Below, in pieces: positions 18,451 to 25,181 of a stretch of 58,886 bases of DNA. The notes beneath the pieces were generated by a model. That model was not told the origin of the DNA and made no database searches. It saw nothing but the letters and a program-made list of their open reading frames with translations. A program made the translations under genes and the position numbers. The DNA comes from Novosphingobium sp. Its GTDB lineage: Bacteria; Pseudomonadota; Alphaproteobacteria; Sphingomonadales; Sphingomonadaceae. Position 1 is the first letter of the stretch. Each line of letters begins with the position of its first letter. The stretch lies in NCBI GenBank assembly GCA_030697365.1, contig JAUYQH010000042.1:1-58886 (forward strand). The letters are read 5' to 3'.

Positions 18451-18556
18451 AATACCGCGGCAATCCGTCTTCACTTTCCCCCTTCAGCGCCTTCAAGTAC
18501 CTCCCCTTTGCGCCAATCCACGCCACGACGCGCCAGAGGAGCAAAAGGGCGATCAC
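18440..18556 (-). pseudogene. 5' fragment of a small membrane-anchored transfer-region gene, cut by IS110
   Basis: A GTG at 18556 overlaps the stop of the lytic transglycosylase gene by 4 nt (GTGA), the same coupling used throughout this operon. The frame encodes a hydrophobic start (VIALLLLWRVVAWIGAKGRY) and continues LKALKGESEDGLPRYSG, then becomes Pro/Arg-rich where the IS end is expected; it formally runs to 18335. I read this as the beginning of an operon gene whose remainder was displaced by the IS. The left limit given is a guess. Confidence 0.45.
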
Positions 18557-19254
18557 TGCGAACGGCTCGCCGAAACGGGCGCGAAGAGGCTGTCCAAAAG
18601 AACTGACGGAGCCGCAATGCTTCCTGGCGGCGCGGCGGCGGCGAAGCTGCCGGATGCGTCCGCCGCTGCATCACCGCGCACGGCAAACAGCTGGCTCTGC
18701 GTCCAGGATGTGCGGACCGGTTGCTCGGGCGAAGCGCCGGCGACGACAGTCGGCGTGCTGCCCGGTTGCAGCATCGGCGCAATCTTGGCGACGTAGTTGC
18801 GGGTTTCGGCGGGAAGCGGCCTCCCGCGATCGCGCCAGTCCTCGTATCGTCCCGGGCCGGCATTGTAGGCAGCTAGGAAGCCGGAAGCGCCGTAGCTGTC
18901 GTACATTTCGCGCAAGTAGGACGCGCCCGCGAGGATGTTCTCGCGCGGATCGAATGGGTCCGCGCCGAGCCCGAACCGGGCGCGCTGGCGCGCCCAGGTT
19001 CCGGGCATGAGCTGCATCAGCCCCATCGCGCCTGCGGACGAGACCGCGCCGACACGGCCGGCGCTCTCGGTGCGCATCACTGCATAGATCCAGCGCTCGG
19101 GAATGCCGAAGCGCTGCGCCGCCTCGGCGACGTGGCTGTCGATTTCGACGAGCCGCGCCGACGGTGGCGCGGCAGCATCCTGTGCGAGGGCAGGCGCACC
19201 GCCGTACGTGGCGAGCGCAAGCAACGCGATGCGAAGCGAGACTGCCAGACGCAC
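18553..19254 (-). CDS. lytic transglycosylase (SLT domain), conjugation-associated
   Basis: A 233-aa periplasmic peptidoglycan lyase that would open the wall for the transfer apparatus, like VirB1. It has a signal peptide (residues 1-24, ending in PALAQ-DA). The SLT domain shows AVMRTESAGR with catalytic Glu63, then SSAGAMGLMQLMPGTW, and AAYNAGPGRYEDW further on. The C-terminal 60 residues are low-complexity. The start is GTG at 19254, just past the DUF736 stop at 19258. The downstream neighbour is the IS-truncated small gene. Confidence 0.93.
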   Translation of the reverse strand: MRLAVSLRIALLALATYGGAPALAQDAAAPPSARLVEIDSHVAEAAQRFGIPERWIYAVMRTESAGRVGAVSSAGAMGLMQLMPGTWARQRARFGLGADPFDPRENILAGASYLREMYDSYGASGFLAAYNAGPGRYEDWRDRGRPLPAETRNYVAKIAPMLQPGSTPTVVAGASPEQPVRTSWTQSQLFAVRGDAAADASGSFAAAAPPGSIAAPSVLLDSLFAPVSASRSQ

Positions 19255-19257
19255 GGC

Positions 19258-19587
19258 TCAGCTCGCCGTCTCGCGCCGCACAGTACGCGACCAGACAAGA
19301 TTGTGCTCGTCTCCTTCGCCGTGGAAGAGGTTGGCGCGAAGCGGCTGAACAAAGGACGGGTCATCGATCTGGACCGCGACGTAGTCGCCAGCCTTCTCGC
19401 CGGTACGTTTCCACCCAGCACCGACTTCGCGCGCGCCGCTGCCGTGGCCTGCAATTACGCGGTAATCGGGCGCGTTCTCGCTGTCCGATGGCTCGGCGGG
19501 AACCAGCGTGAGCTTGGTATCGAAGGTGAGCGTCGACAGACGCCCGGCGAAGCCTGTGGCGGTCGCCGTGAATGTTCCGATTTGCAT
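19258..19587 (-). CDS. DUF736 family protein (copy 1)
   Basis: A 109-aa DUF736 protein. Typical features are the N-terminal MQIGTFTATATGFAGRLSTL, a central PDYRVIAGHGS and the C-terminal PLRANLFHGEGDEHNLVWSR. The family is common on plasmids and ICEs of alphaproteobacteria and has no established function. It is 3 nt from traF upstream and 3 nt from the transglycosylase gene downstream. A second, more canonical copy lies at 21259-21582. Confidence 0.9.
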   Translation of the reverse strand: MQIGTFTATATGFAGRLSTLTFDTKLTLVPAEPSDSENAPDYRVIAGHGSGAREVGAGWKRTGEKAGDYVAVQIDDPSFVQPLRANLFHGEGDEHNLVWSRTVRRETAS

Positions 19588-19590
19588 GGG

Positions 19591-20184
19591 TCAGGCTCCT
19601 TTGCTCGTGATTGAAGGGTCTTGCGCGCGTGGATCGGCGAACCAGACGCGGCAGCCGTTGCCAGCCTCGTCGGTCAAGATCGGCGTCGCGCGGCCAATGA
19701 CGTCGGCGGTGCGCAGCACGCCGAAGTAGCGGCCGTCGAAGCTGTCGGGCGCTGCCGGGCTCATCAGGAACAGGTCGTCGGGCCGCAGTGTGCGGCAGCC
19801 CGACCAGACCGGCAGCGCGCGACCGAGCCGATCGCGAGCAAGCGCCGCGCCGACGTAAGTGCCGTCGATCGTGACGCCGTGACCGAAGCGGCAGACGCGC
19901 TGGCCGCCGACAGCGGCGATGCGCTTGAGCAGCAGCGCGCTTGCGGGAAGGTAGCCTCGCTCGGCGAGCAACTGCCGCAATGCCGACGGCGGCAGTAGCG
20001 CAACGCGCTCGCCAGCCTGGAGGTTGGCATTGCCGCGAATGGCGTACAGCCCGGTCGGCACGCTCGGGGTGGCGTTCCACACCACGCGCGTGGCCACTCG
20101 CATGACGACCGGTGCCAACGTCAGCAGCGTCGCCAGAGTCACAGCGGCGGCGCGAGCGACAAGCAGTGTCCGACGCAGCGTCAT
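19591..20184 (-). CDS. traF: S26-family signal peptidase-like conjugation protein TraF
   Basis: A 197-aa inner-membrane serine peptidase thought to mature or cyclise conjugative pilin. Start taken at MTLRRTLLVARAAAVTL (ATG at 20184), overlapping the DUF2840 stop by 4 nt; a long hydrophobic N-terminal helix follows. Motif B NATPSVPTGLYAI holds the catalytic Ser and LLKRIAAVGGQRVC the general-base Lys. Length is normal for TraF. The open frame extends to 20616, but that part is a shadow of the DUF2840 gene. Confidence 0.92.
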   Translation of the reverse strand: MTLRRTLLVARAAAVTLATLLTLAPVVMRVATRVVWNATPSVPTGLYAIRGNANLQAGERVALLPPSALRQLLAERGYLPASALLLKRIAAVGGQRVCRFGHGVTIDGTYVGAALARDRLGRALPVWSGCRTLRPDDLFLMSPAAPDSFDGRYFGVLRTADVIGRATPILTDEAGNGCRVWFADPRAQDPSITSKGA

Positions 20185-20747
20185 GGCAACAGCGCCTTTC
20201 GCTGGAGCCAGGCACGGTGACGAGCGGAGCTGTAGCCGCGCGGGGCCTCGTGCGCCCAGATGCGGTTGTGGATGTGCTGCCAATGATCGGGCGCGACCTC
20301 GCAAGGGTCGATGCCCGAAGCCTCGATGGCGTCGATCAGGCGAAATACGTGCGCGACGCGCGGCCAGCCCCGGACGCCAAGCAGCAGCTCTCCGCCGGGA
20401 TCGACTTGCGCCACCGGCGTGCAAGCCTCGCCAGTTTGAAGCGCGCGCACGATGTCGAGCGTCGAACGAACGGTGCCGAACGTGTTCGATGCCCAGCGCA
20501 CGAGCGCGAATACCTGGCCCGCAGCATAGCTCTCGATACGCTGCCGACGATCGACGATCCGGCTGGCGACCGGCTTGCCGAACCTGAGCCAGTCTTCGCT
20601 CTCGCCGCCGCGCCACACCAACGTCACGTCGGTCAGTGCGCGGTCGCAGCCATGCGAGTACTGCGGCCGAGCAAAGGCGTCATTGCCGATCGCAGACGAC
20701 ACCGCGTAATCGCTTTCGGCCGACAGGAGGGTGGATGTGAACGACAC
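20181..20747 (-). CDS. DUF2840 domain protein
   Basis: A 188-aa protein of the DUF2840 family, found next to traF in sphingomonad and rhizobial conjugative elements; function unknown. The conserved core runs from LTDVTLVWRGG through EDWLRFGKP, FALVRWASNTFGTV and PGGELLLGVRGWPRVAHVF to PDHWQHIHNRIWA. The first 35 residues look unlike the family, so the true start may be internal, around 20640. In related elements parA (and repA) usually lie just upstream; here an HTH gene is found 9 bp away instead. Confidence 0.85.
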   Translation of the reverse strand: MSFTSTLLSAESDYAVSSAIGNDAFARPQYSHGCDRALTDVTLVWRGGESEDWLRFGKPVASRIVDRRQRIESYAAGQVFALVRWASNTFGTVRSTLDIVRALQTGEACTPVAQVDPGGELLLGVRGWPRVAHVFRLIDAIEASGIDPCEVAPDHWQHIHNRIWAHEAPRGYSSARHRAWLQRKALLP

Positions 20748-20756
20748 CGGCGCTGC

Positions 20757-21029
20757 TCAGCGCCGGACCGGCGGCGTGTAGCCGTCGATGCGCTTGGCCG
20801 GATGCACCACGCCCTTGCCCGGATCGCTGGTCGAGCGCTTGGTGCCGAGTTCGGCCCAGGCGTCGAGGTCCCCGATCGAATAGACGATCCGGCCACCGAG
20901 CTTGCGGTAGACCGGACCGGTACCGAAGCAGCGGTGCTTCTCGAGCGTTCGCGCCGAGAGCCCCAGATGCACAGCGGCATCGGGCGTGCGCAGGAAGCGG
21001 GCGACGATCGGCGTAGGGCGGGAATCCAT
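20757..21029 (-). CDS. small helix-turn-helix DNA-binding protein (AlpA/MerR-like)
   Basis: A 90-aa protein. Start chosen at MDSRPTPIVARFLRTPDAA (ATG at 21029); the upstream extension of the frame is unlike protein. FLRTPDAAVHLGLSARTLEK is a winged helix-turn-helix of the kind found in phage and ICE regulators, with GGRIVYSIGDLDAWAELGTK as the wing. A candidate for binding the palindromes at 21.7 kb. It appears to be expressed with the downstream DUF2840-traF operon. Confidence 0.85.
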   Translation of the reverse strand: MDSRPTPIVARFLRTPDAAVHLGLSARTLEKHRCFGTGPVYRKLGGRIVYSIGDLDAWAELGTKRSTSDPGKGVVHPAKRIDGYTPPVRR

Positions 21030-21213
21030 GGGGCAGCTCCGGTGGGTAATTGGCAAGCGGGCGGCAGAACCGACCGTTGCCGGGAGCTGTGGCGGACAAT
21101 TGCGCGGCCGAGGGAGCGACAGAATTGCACCCCGCGAATTTGTCGCCCCTCGCGAGGGCACACGCTGCGCAACTGTCGAGCAAGCGTGCGATCGCTCATT
21201 CCGGATGCGACGA

Positions 21214-21243
21214 AGCCCCGCCCGGCGGCCGCCGGGCGGGGCT
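21214..21243 (-). terminator. GC-rich hairpin terminator after DUF736
   Basis: A 30-base perfect inverted repeat (AGCCCCGCCCGGCGG and its complement, no spacer) beginning 15 bases after the DUF736 stop. No T-run follows, so termination may be Rho-assisted, or the hairpin may protect the mRNA end. It is 27/30 identical to the hairpin at 22171-22200. Confidence 0.6.
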
Positions 21244-21258
21244 CGTCAGGCCGGGCCC

Positions 21259-21582
21259 TCAGTCGCCGTTCTGGCGGCGCGCGCGGGTCCAGATGAGGTT
21301 GTAGGTCTTGCCGTCCTCGTCGTCGAAGAGGTTGGCGTAGATCGGAACGGTCATGCTGGGATCGTCGAGCTTGACCGAGAGGTACTCGCGACCCTCGTTC
21401 GAGTGCTTGGTCCACGCGGCGCCGACTTCTGCGCGACCGACGAAGACCCGGTGCGAGGGAGCGGCTTCGTTGTCGCTCGCGGGTTCGGGGACGATGCGGA
21501 CGTTCTTGGTCTGGATCGCCATGGTGACGATTTCGCCCTGGAACTCGTTGCCGGACTTCTTGAAGGTACCGATGCTGGCCAT
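21259..21582 (-). CDS. DUF736 family protein (copy 2)
   Basis: A 107-aa DUF736 protein with the canonical start MASIGTFKKSGNEFQGEIVT, the central HRVFVGRAEVGAAWTKHS and the C-terminal PIYANLFDDEDGKTYNLIWT. It is closer to the family consensus than the copy at 19258. It stands alone between two non-coding stretches, with candidate operators upstream (21697-21766) and a hairpin downstream, so it probably has its own regulated promoter. Function unknown. Confidence 0.93.
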   Translation of the reverse strand: MASIGTFKKSGNEFQGEIVTMAIQTKNVRIVPEPASDNEAAPSHRVFVGRAEVGAAWTKHSNEGREYLSVKLDDPSMTVPIYANLFDDEDGKTYNLIWTRARRQNGD

Positions 21583-21696
21583 GTCGTTTACTCCGTTGGA
21601 TCGAGTGCCACGCCCATCGCGGCCTCGATGGCGGGTTCAGGGCAGCGGCGACTGGAGGCGCACCTGAAAGGCCGCAGCGCCAGCGGAGGACGGACC

Positions 21697-21713
21697 GCAA
21701 GAAAGTTTCTTGC
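21697..21713. promoter_or_regulatory. 17-bp perfect palindrome, operator candidate 1
   Basis: GCAAGAAA-G-TTTCTTGC: 8-base arms match perfectly around one central base. It lies 115 bp upstream of the DUF736 start and is followed by CCGCGG. A related site lies at 21750-21766. Confidence 0.55.
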
Positions 21714-21749
21714 TCCGCGGGGAATGCGTCCGGGCTTGCCCGGCGCAGG

Positions 21750-21766
21750 GGAAGAAAGTTTTGCCG
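21750..21766. promoter_or_regulatory. imperfect copy of the palindrome, operator candidate 2
   Basis: Contains the same AAGAAAGTTT core and the same following CCGCGG as the site at 21697. The cores are 53 bp apart, close to five turns of the helix, which suits cooperative binding by one dimeric regulator. Confidence 0.45.
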
Positions 21767-22170
21767 CGGACCGTTGCGTCATGGCCAGGCGAAGGCGAAG
21801 CCTGTCCGCTGCCAGACCGAGCCATCGACGAGGCCGTGTCGGGTGTGGCGGTGCGGTTCCACGAACGGATCACATCACAGGGTCGGCGACTTCCTTCGGT
21901 TGTTCCGGCAGCGTTCGAGGCAGGACGCCGACACGATCCGCCTCACCGTCATGAATGCTCGTCCCGGAGTCGTCGGCACGATGCGGAATTCCGCCGGGTC
22001 ATTGGGGCCGCGCCCGCGAAAGCCCGATGGCCAGCCGAAACGAGGGTGCGGTTTCTCGGTTTGGCCGGACGCCTGGACGCTTGATTGCGCAAACAATCCG
22101 CGAGAATGGCGAACCAGCCACATGGCCCAATGCGCCCTGCGGTCGAATCTAGGGTCTGAAACAGCGAGCT

Positions 22171-22200
22171 AGCCCCGCCCGGCAGCCGCCAGGTGGGGCT
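22171..22200 (-). terminator. GC-rich hairpin terminator after the membrane protein gene
   Basis: Inverted repeat of AGCCCCGCC and GGTGGGGCT type with a GC-rich centre, beginning 8 bases beyond the stop of the 22209-22610 gene. 27/30 identical to the hairpin at 21214-21243. Confidence 0.55.
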
Positions 22201-22208
22201 TGGCCGGT

Positions 22209-22610
22209 TCACGGTGGGCGATCCGGGCTCGACCAAGCCCTCAATCCAATCGCGATCGCCGCGATGGCAGCGATGGCGTAGGCGAGCAGGCTCGATCCGG
22301 CGCTGGGCCGCACCAGTCCGTGCGCAATCGACCAGGCGGCGGCTGCTGCAGGGATCGCGAAGATCGTCCTCGCTCCCAGCTGTGCGGCCACCGGCATGCC
22401 CGGTCGGATCATGATGAGGGGCAGGCCAAAGCACAGGGCGATCGAGCCAAGGGCAATGACCAACGATGGGCCGATGCCGAGGCCCGCGTTCAAAGCAGCG
22501 ATGCCTCCAGCCAGCCCGAGGAAGAGGAGGAGAGCGTTGATGGTGAGGCGGTGCAGGAGGAGCGCAAATGCACCGAGGCCGGCGATGGCGCCGAGGAATG
22601 CAACAATCAT
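22209..22610 (-). CDS. small hydrophobic membrane protein of unknown function
   Basis: A 133-aa protein made almost entirely of hydrophobic segments: about residues 1-20, 24-48, 50-70 and 78-125, giving probably four or five membrane helices. Few charged residues occur except between helices and at the SSPDRPP C-terminus. I do not recognise the family. It lies between the 55-aa gene and DUF736 on the same strand and ends at a hairpin terminator. It may belong to the maintenance functions of the element or be a passenger. Confidence 0.7.
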   Translation of the reverse strand: MIVAFLGAIAGLGAFALLLHRLTINALLLFLGLAGGIAALNAGLGIGPSLVIALGSIALCFGLPLIMIRPGMPVAAQLGARTIFAIPAAAAAWSIAHGLVRPSAGSSLLAYAIAAIAAIAIGLRAWSSPDRPP

Positions 22611-22748
22611 GGCGTCTTTCCTTCAAACAATACCGAAAGACGCGCTTCCAACCTCCACTACGGCGCATTCGGGCAAATAGCAGAACATGCCCGAAGGCGG
22701 ATCCGGAGATCCGGTCCCGCCTGGGCTGTGCGGCGCGATTTCGCGCGC

Positions 22749-22916
22749 TCAGGGATTGAACGGGTCATATTCGCACAAGATGCAGGCGGCATCCCCGTCG
22801 TATTCTGCGGTCGGCATGACGCCGAAGCCGTTGCTGGTCTTGAAGAGAACCACGCACACCATCAGGGTTTTTGCGAGGCTCCAGGCGTTGCGCTGTGCGG
22901 TCGAGAGATTGGCCAT
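22749..22916 (-). CDS. small conserved-looking 55-aa protein downstream of a structured leader
   Basis: A 55-aa protein starting MANLSTAQRNAWSLAKTLMV and ending CILCEYDPFNP. Start chosen because AGGAG lies 7 bases upstream of this ATG and because the frame above it is Arg-rich leader DNA. It has an amphipathic helical start, a short hydrophobic stretch and a Cys pair in the C-terminal CILCEYD. I recall similar small genes at this place in sphingomonad elements but cannot name a function. The leader from 22917 to 23075 is the most structured sequence in the window. Confidence 0.75.
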   Translation of the reverse strand: MANLSTAQRNAWSLAKTLMVCVVLFKTSNGFGVMPTAEYDGDAACILCEYDPFNP

Positions 22917-22925
22917 GTCGAGGCT

Positions 22926-22967
22926 CCTGTCTTTCCTCGAGGCGGGGTCCATTCCCCGCTCGACAGG
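22926..22967 (-). promoter_or_regulatory. hairpin predicted to sequester the ribosome binding site of the 55-aa gene
   Basis: On the - strand CCTGTC (22967-22962) can pair with GACAGG (22931-22926); the latter overlaps the Shine-Dalgarno sequence GACAGGAG. Inside is a perfect 6-bp stem CGGGGA-side, GCGGGG with CCCCGC (22942-22947 with 22954-22959), closed by a TCGA/TCGA extension that competes for two bases of the outer stem. This is the usual arrangement of a translational expression platform. Confidence 0.5.
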
Positions 22968-22977
22968 CACCCGAAGC

Positions 22978-23075
22978 GACCGGCTCCGTCCTGCCGTCAC
23001 CGCGCCGGAGGCGCGGCGGCACGCTCCGCGTAGCCGACCCTTTACGGGTTGACGGCAATAGGGGCGGAGCCGGTC
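22978..23075 (-). ncRNA. candidate structured RNA or DNA element with a perfect four-way junction
   Basis: P1: 11 bp (22978-22988 with 23065-23075). P2: 8 bp (22992-22999 with 23050-23057). P2 encloses three adjacent hairpins with no unpaired base between them: P3, 7 bp with loop GGA (23000-23016); P4, 8 bp with one bulged A and loop TCC (23017-23036); P5, 4 bp with loop TTTAC (23037-23049). The strand is assumed from the downstream gene (-). It could instead work as DNA, for instance as a single-strand origin or oriT component. It resembles no RNA family I can name. Confidence 0.55.
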
Positions 23076-23519
23076 CAAGGACGTGCCTCCAAGAGCGGGG
23101 TGGAGCCCGAGAGGAGACAGGTTCGCTGGCGTGCGGATGCTCTGATTTTGTCGCGCAAGGCTGATCGGCCGGTCGCCGTAGTGACCGTCGCCGGAGCTCA
23201 ACGAACCATACTTAGACCCCTCTTGCGAGTGGTCTCAGTTTGCGACCGCGGCCGGAATGGGACCGACCCCTGCCTGACCGGAGTGCGTCGCCATCACTTG
23301 GAAAGTGGACATTTTCGCCGGGGCGCGTCTACGTCAGCAAGCGCTTCGAATCGGTCATTTCAGCCTCGCCGTAGCGACCCGAAAACTGACGTAGTTCGGC
23401 GCTCCGCTTATAGGTTGTGTGATACGGTTCGCGTGGCATAGCGGCCACGCTGGCGCTGGCGCTGGCGCCGGCGCCGCTGTCGATCCCAAAGTGCCCACGC
23501 ATTACTATGGCGAGTTCCG
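23076..23519. other. 444 bp without a recognised gene at the element/cargo boundary
   Basis: No gene with support. A short + frame near the end (around 23422-23523) reads HSGHAGAGAGAGA then VDPKVPTHYYGEFR and may be the tail of a broken gene. Bases 23449-23480 are a slipped run of CTGGCG/CCGGCG. The left side belongs to the structured leader; the right side meets the stop of the MFS gene. Confidence 0.4.
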
Positions 23520-25181
23520 CTAAGGCGCGATGAACCCGAAATCGCCAGGCGTCGCCTGGGGAGAATCGTTCTTCCACCGGACCGATCCGAACGGCCGTTC
23601 GAGTCGCCGGCGGACCTGGCTCGCAGCCCCGGGCACGGTCAACGAATCGGCCAGCGCCTGGGCCTCCATGTCGCCCGAGGTGAAGCGATCGCGCATCCGC
23701 AAATAGTCGCCCCAGGTCGGGCAGAGATAACGCTCGGTCCACAACCCGGGATCGGCGATGTCGCGCGATAACGACCACTCGAACCCGCCGTTGCGTAATC
23801 TCGCGCGCTGGATCCGGCGCATCGCGTCGTAGAACGGCCGGGCGTTGTCAGGATCGACCCGATAATCCACTTCGATTACAACCGGACCGGAGCGCATGGT
23901 CAACGCCAAGGCGACTTCGGGCTCATTGCCGATCTGCACCGGCTCGACTCCGCCTTCGCCGTCCGGCGGAAGCGGCAGGACGAGGCCCAGTAGCGGCATC
24001 GCCAACAGCGCCACGCCCGACGCCACGACCGCCGCTTCGACCGACCAAAGACTGGCGACCCCGCCCCACAGGCCGGCCCCTATGGCAATGCCGCCGGTCA
24101 GTGCCGCCGAGAACAGCGACAGCGCGCGGGCGGTCACCCAGCGTGGCGCGGCCAGTTGAACTGAAACATTGAACAGGGCGATGGTCAGGATATTGGCCCC
24201 GCCGGCGATGAACAGCGCGAGGCAGGTCAGCGGCAGAGAGCGGCTGAGCCCGACGCAGACCAGGGCCAGTCCACCGATGACAGCCATCAGCCGAGTCGCG
24301 TTCTCGGTCCCCATTCGCGCGCGAAATTCAGCCACCAGCAGCGCACCGCCCACCGCGCCGACCCCGCTGGCGCCCAGGAGCACGCCATAAGTGCTGGCGC
24401 TGCCGCCCAGCAGGTCCCTGGCGATGAGCGGCGCGAGAGCGCCCGCGGTCGCCCCCGCCAAACCAAACAGAAATGCGCGCACGAGGACCTTGCGGATCGC
24501 GCCTGCGTGGAAGCAATAGCGCGCGCCCGAGACGATCGCCCGGTCGATCCGCTCGGGCGGCAGCCGCGAGGGAACGTGCGGGCGCCGCCACAGGAAGAAT
24601 GCGACCAGCAGCGGCAGATAGAACACTGAGTTGAGGGCGAAGGCCGCCGTCGCCCCCGCCGCCAGCACAATTAGCCCGCCCAGCGCCGGGCCGAAACTGC
24701 GCGCGACGTTATGGCTGATCGTCCCCAGCGCGATGGCGGCGGGCAGCCGCTCCGGCTCGACCTGCTCGCCGATCGAGGCCTGCCAGGCGGGGCTGTACAG
24801 CGCCACCCCCGCGCCGATCAGCGAGCAGAATGCGAGCAGCACCCAGGGCGAGGTCAGGCCAAGCCAGGCGAGCGTGGTCAGCAGCGCCGCGCTCGCCGTT
24901 GAGAAGGCCAGCCCGGCCATCGCGATCCGGCGCCGGTCGAACATGTCGGCGATCGCTCCGGCAGGCACCGCGACGAGCATAAGCGGCAGCATCATCGCGG
25001 TTTGGACCAGCGCGACCATCCCCGGCGACGGCGTCAGCCGGGTCATCTCCCAGGCCGCGGCGACCCCGAGTACCATCTGGCCGAAATTGGACAGCAGGCT
25101 GGCGCTCCAGATGCGGCGGAACACCGGTTCGCGTAGCGGCGCCAAGGTTCCGCCACTTGCGGTTGGTGCGGTCGTCGCCAT
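23520..25181 (-). CDS. MFS transporter (MFS_3/EntS-like) with a C-terminal soluble extension
   Basis: A 553-aa inner-membrane major facilitator of the MFS_3 (EntS-like) family, commonly exporters. It starts in the usual way (PLREPVFRRIWSASLLSNFG), has 12 hydrophobic segments to about residue 405, and the loop motif DMFDRRRIAMAG. Residues 425-553 form a soluble domain beginning GPVVIEVDYRVDPDNARPFY that resembles a ferredoxin-like ABM/monooxygenase fold and is known in this subfamily. The substrate is unknown. Not obviously linked to the biotin genes. Confidence 0.88.
   Translation of the reverse strand: MATTAPTASGGTLAPLREPVFRRIWSASLLSNFGQMVLGVAAAWEMTRLTPSPGMVALVQTAMMLPLMLVAVPAGAIADMFDRRRIAMAGLAFSTASAALLTTLAWLGLTSPWVLLAFCSLIGAGVALYSPAWQASIGEQVEPERLPAAIALGTISHNVARSFGPALGGLIVLAAGATAAFALNSVFYLPLLVAFFLWRRPHVPSRLPPERIDRAIVSGARYCFHAGAIRKVLVRAFLFGLAGATAGALAPLIARDLLGGSASTYGVLLGASGVGAVGGALLVAEFRARMGTENATRLMAVIGGLALVCVGLSRSLPLTCLALFIAGGANILTIALFNVSVQLAAPRWVTARALSLFSAALTGGIAIGAGLWGGVASLWSVEAAVVASGVALLAMPLLGLVLPLPPDGEGGVEPVQIGNEPEVALALTMRSGPVVIEVDYRVDPDNARPFYDAMRRIQRARLRNGGFEWSLSRDIADPGLWTERYLCPTWGDYLRMRDRFTSGDMEAQALADSLTVPGAASQVRRRLERPFGSVRWKNDSPQATPGDFGFIAP

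Larger units (their letters stand above)
21583..22170. other. 588-bp regulatory/intergenic region upstream of DUF736
   Basis: No convincing gene on either strand; the open frames are Arg-rich shadows. The part nearest DUF736 contains two operator-like sites and a small CCGGGCTTGCCCGG hairpin between them (21730-21743). In related elements repA and parA are found near this position; no trace of either is recognisable here. Confidence 0.5.

Noticed and set aside
23449..23480. CTGGCG/CCGGCG short tandem run
   Set aside because: Too short and GC-biased to call a functional repeat; may be codon repetition in a broken gene.
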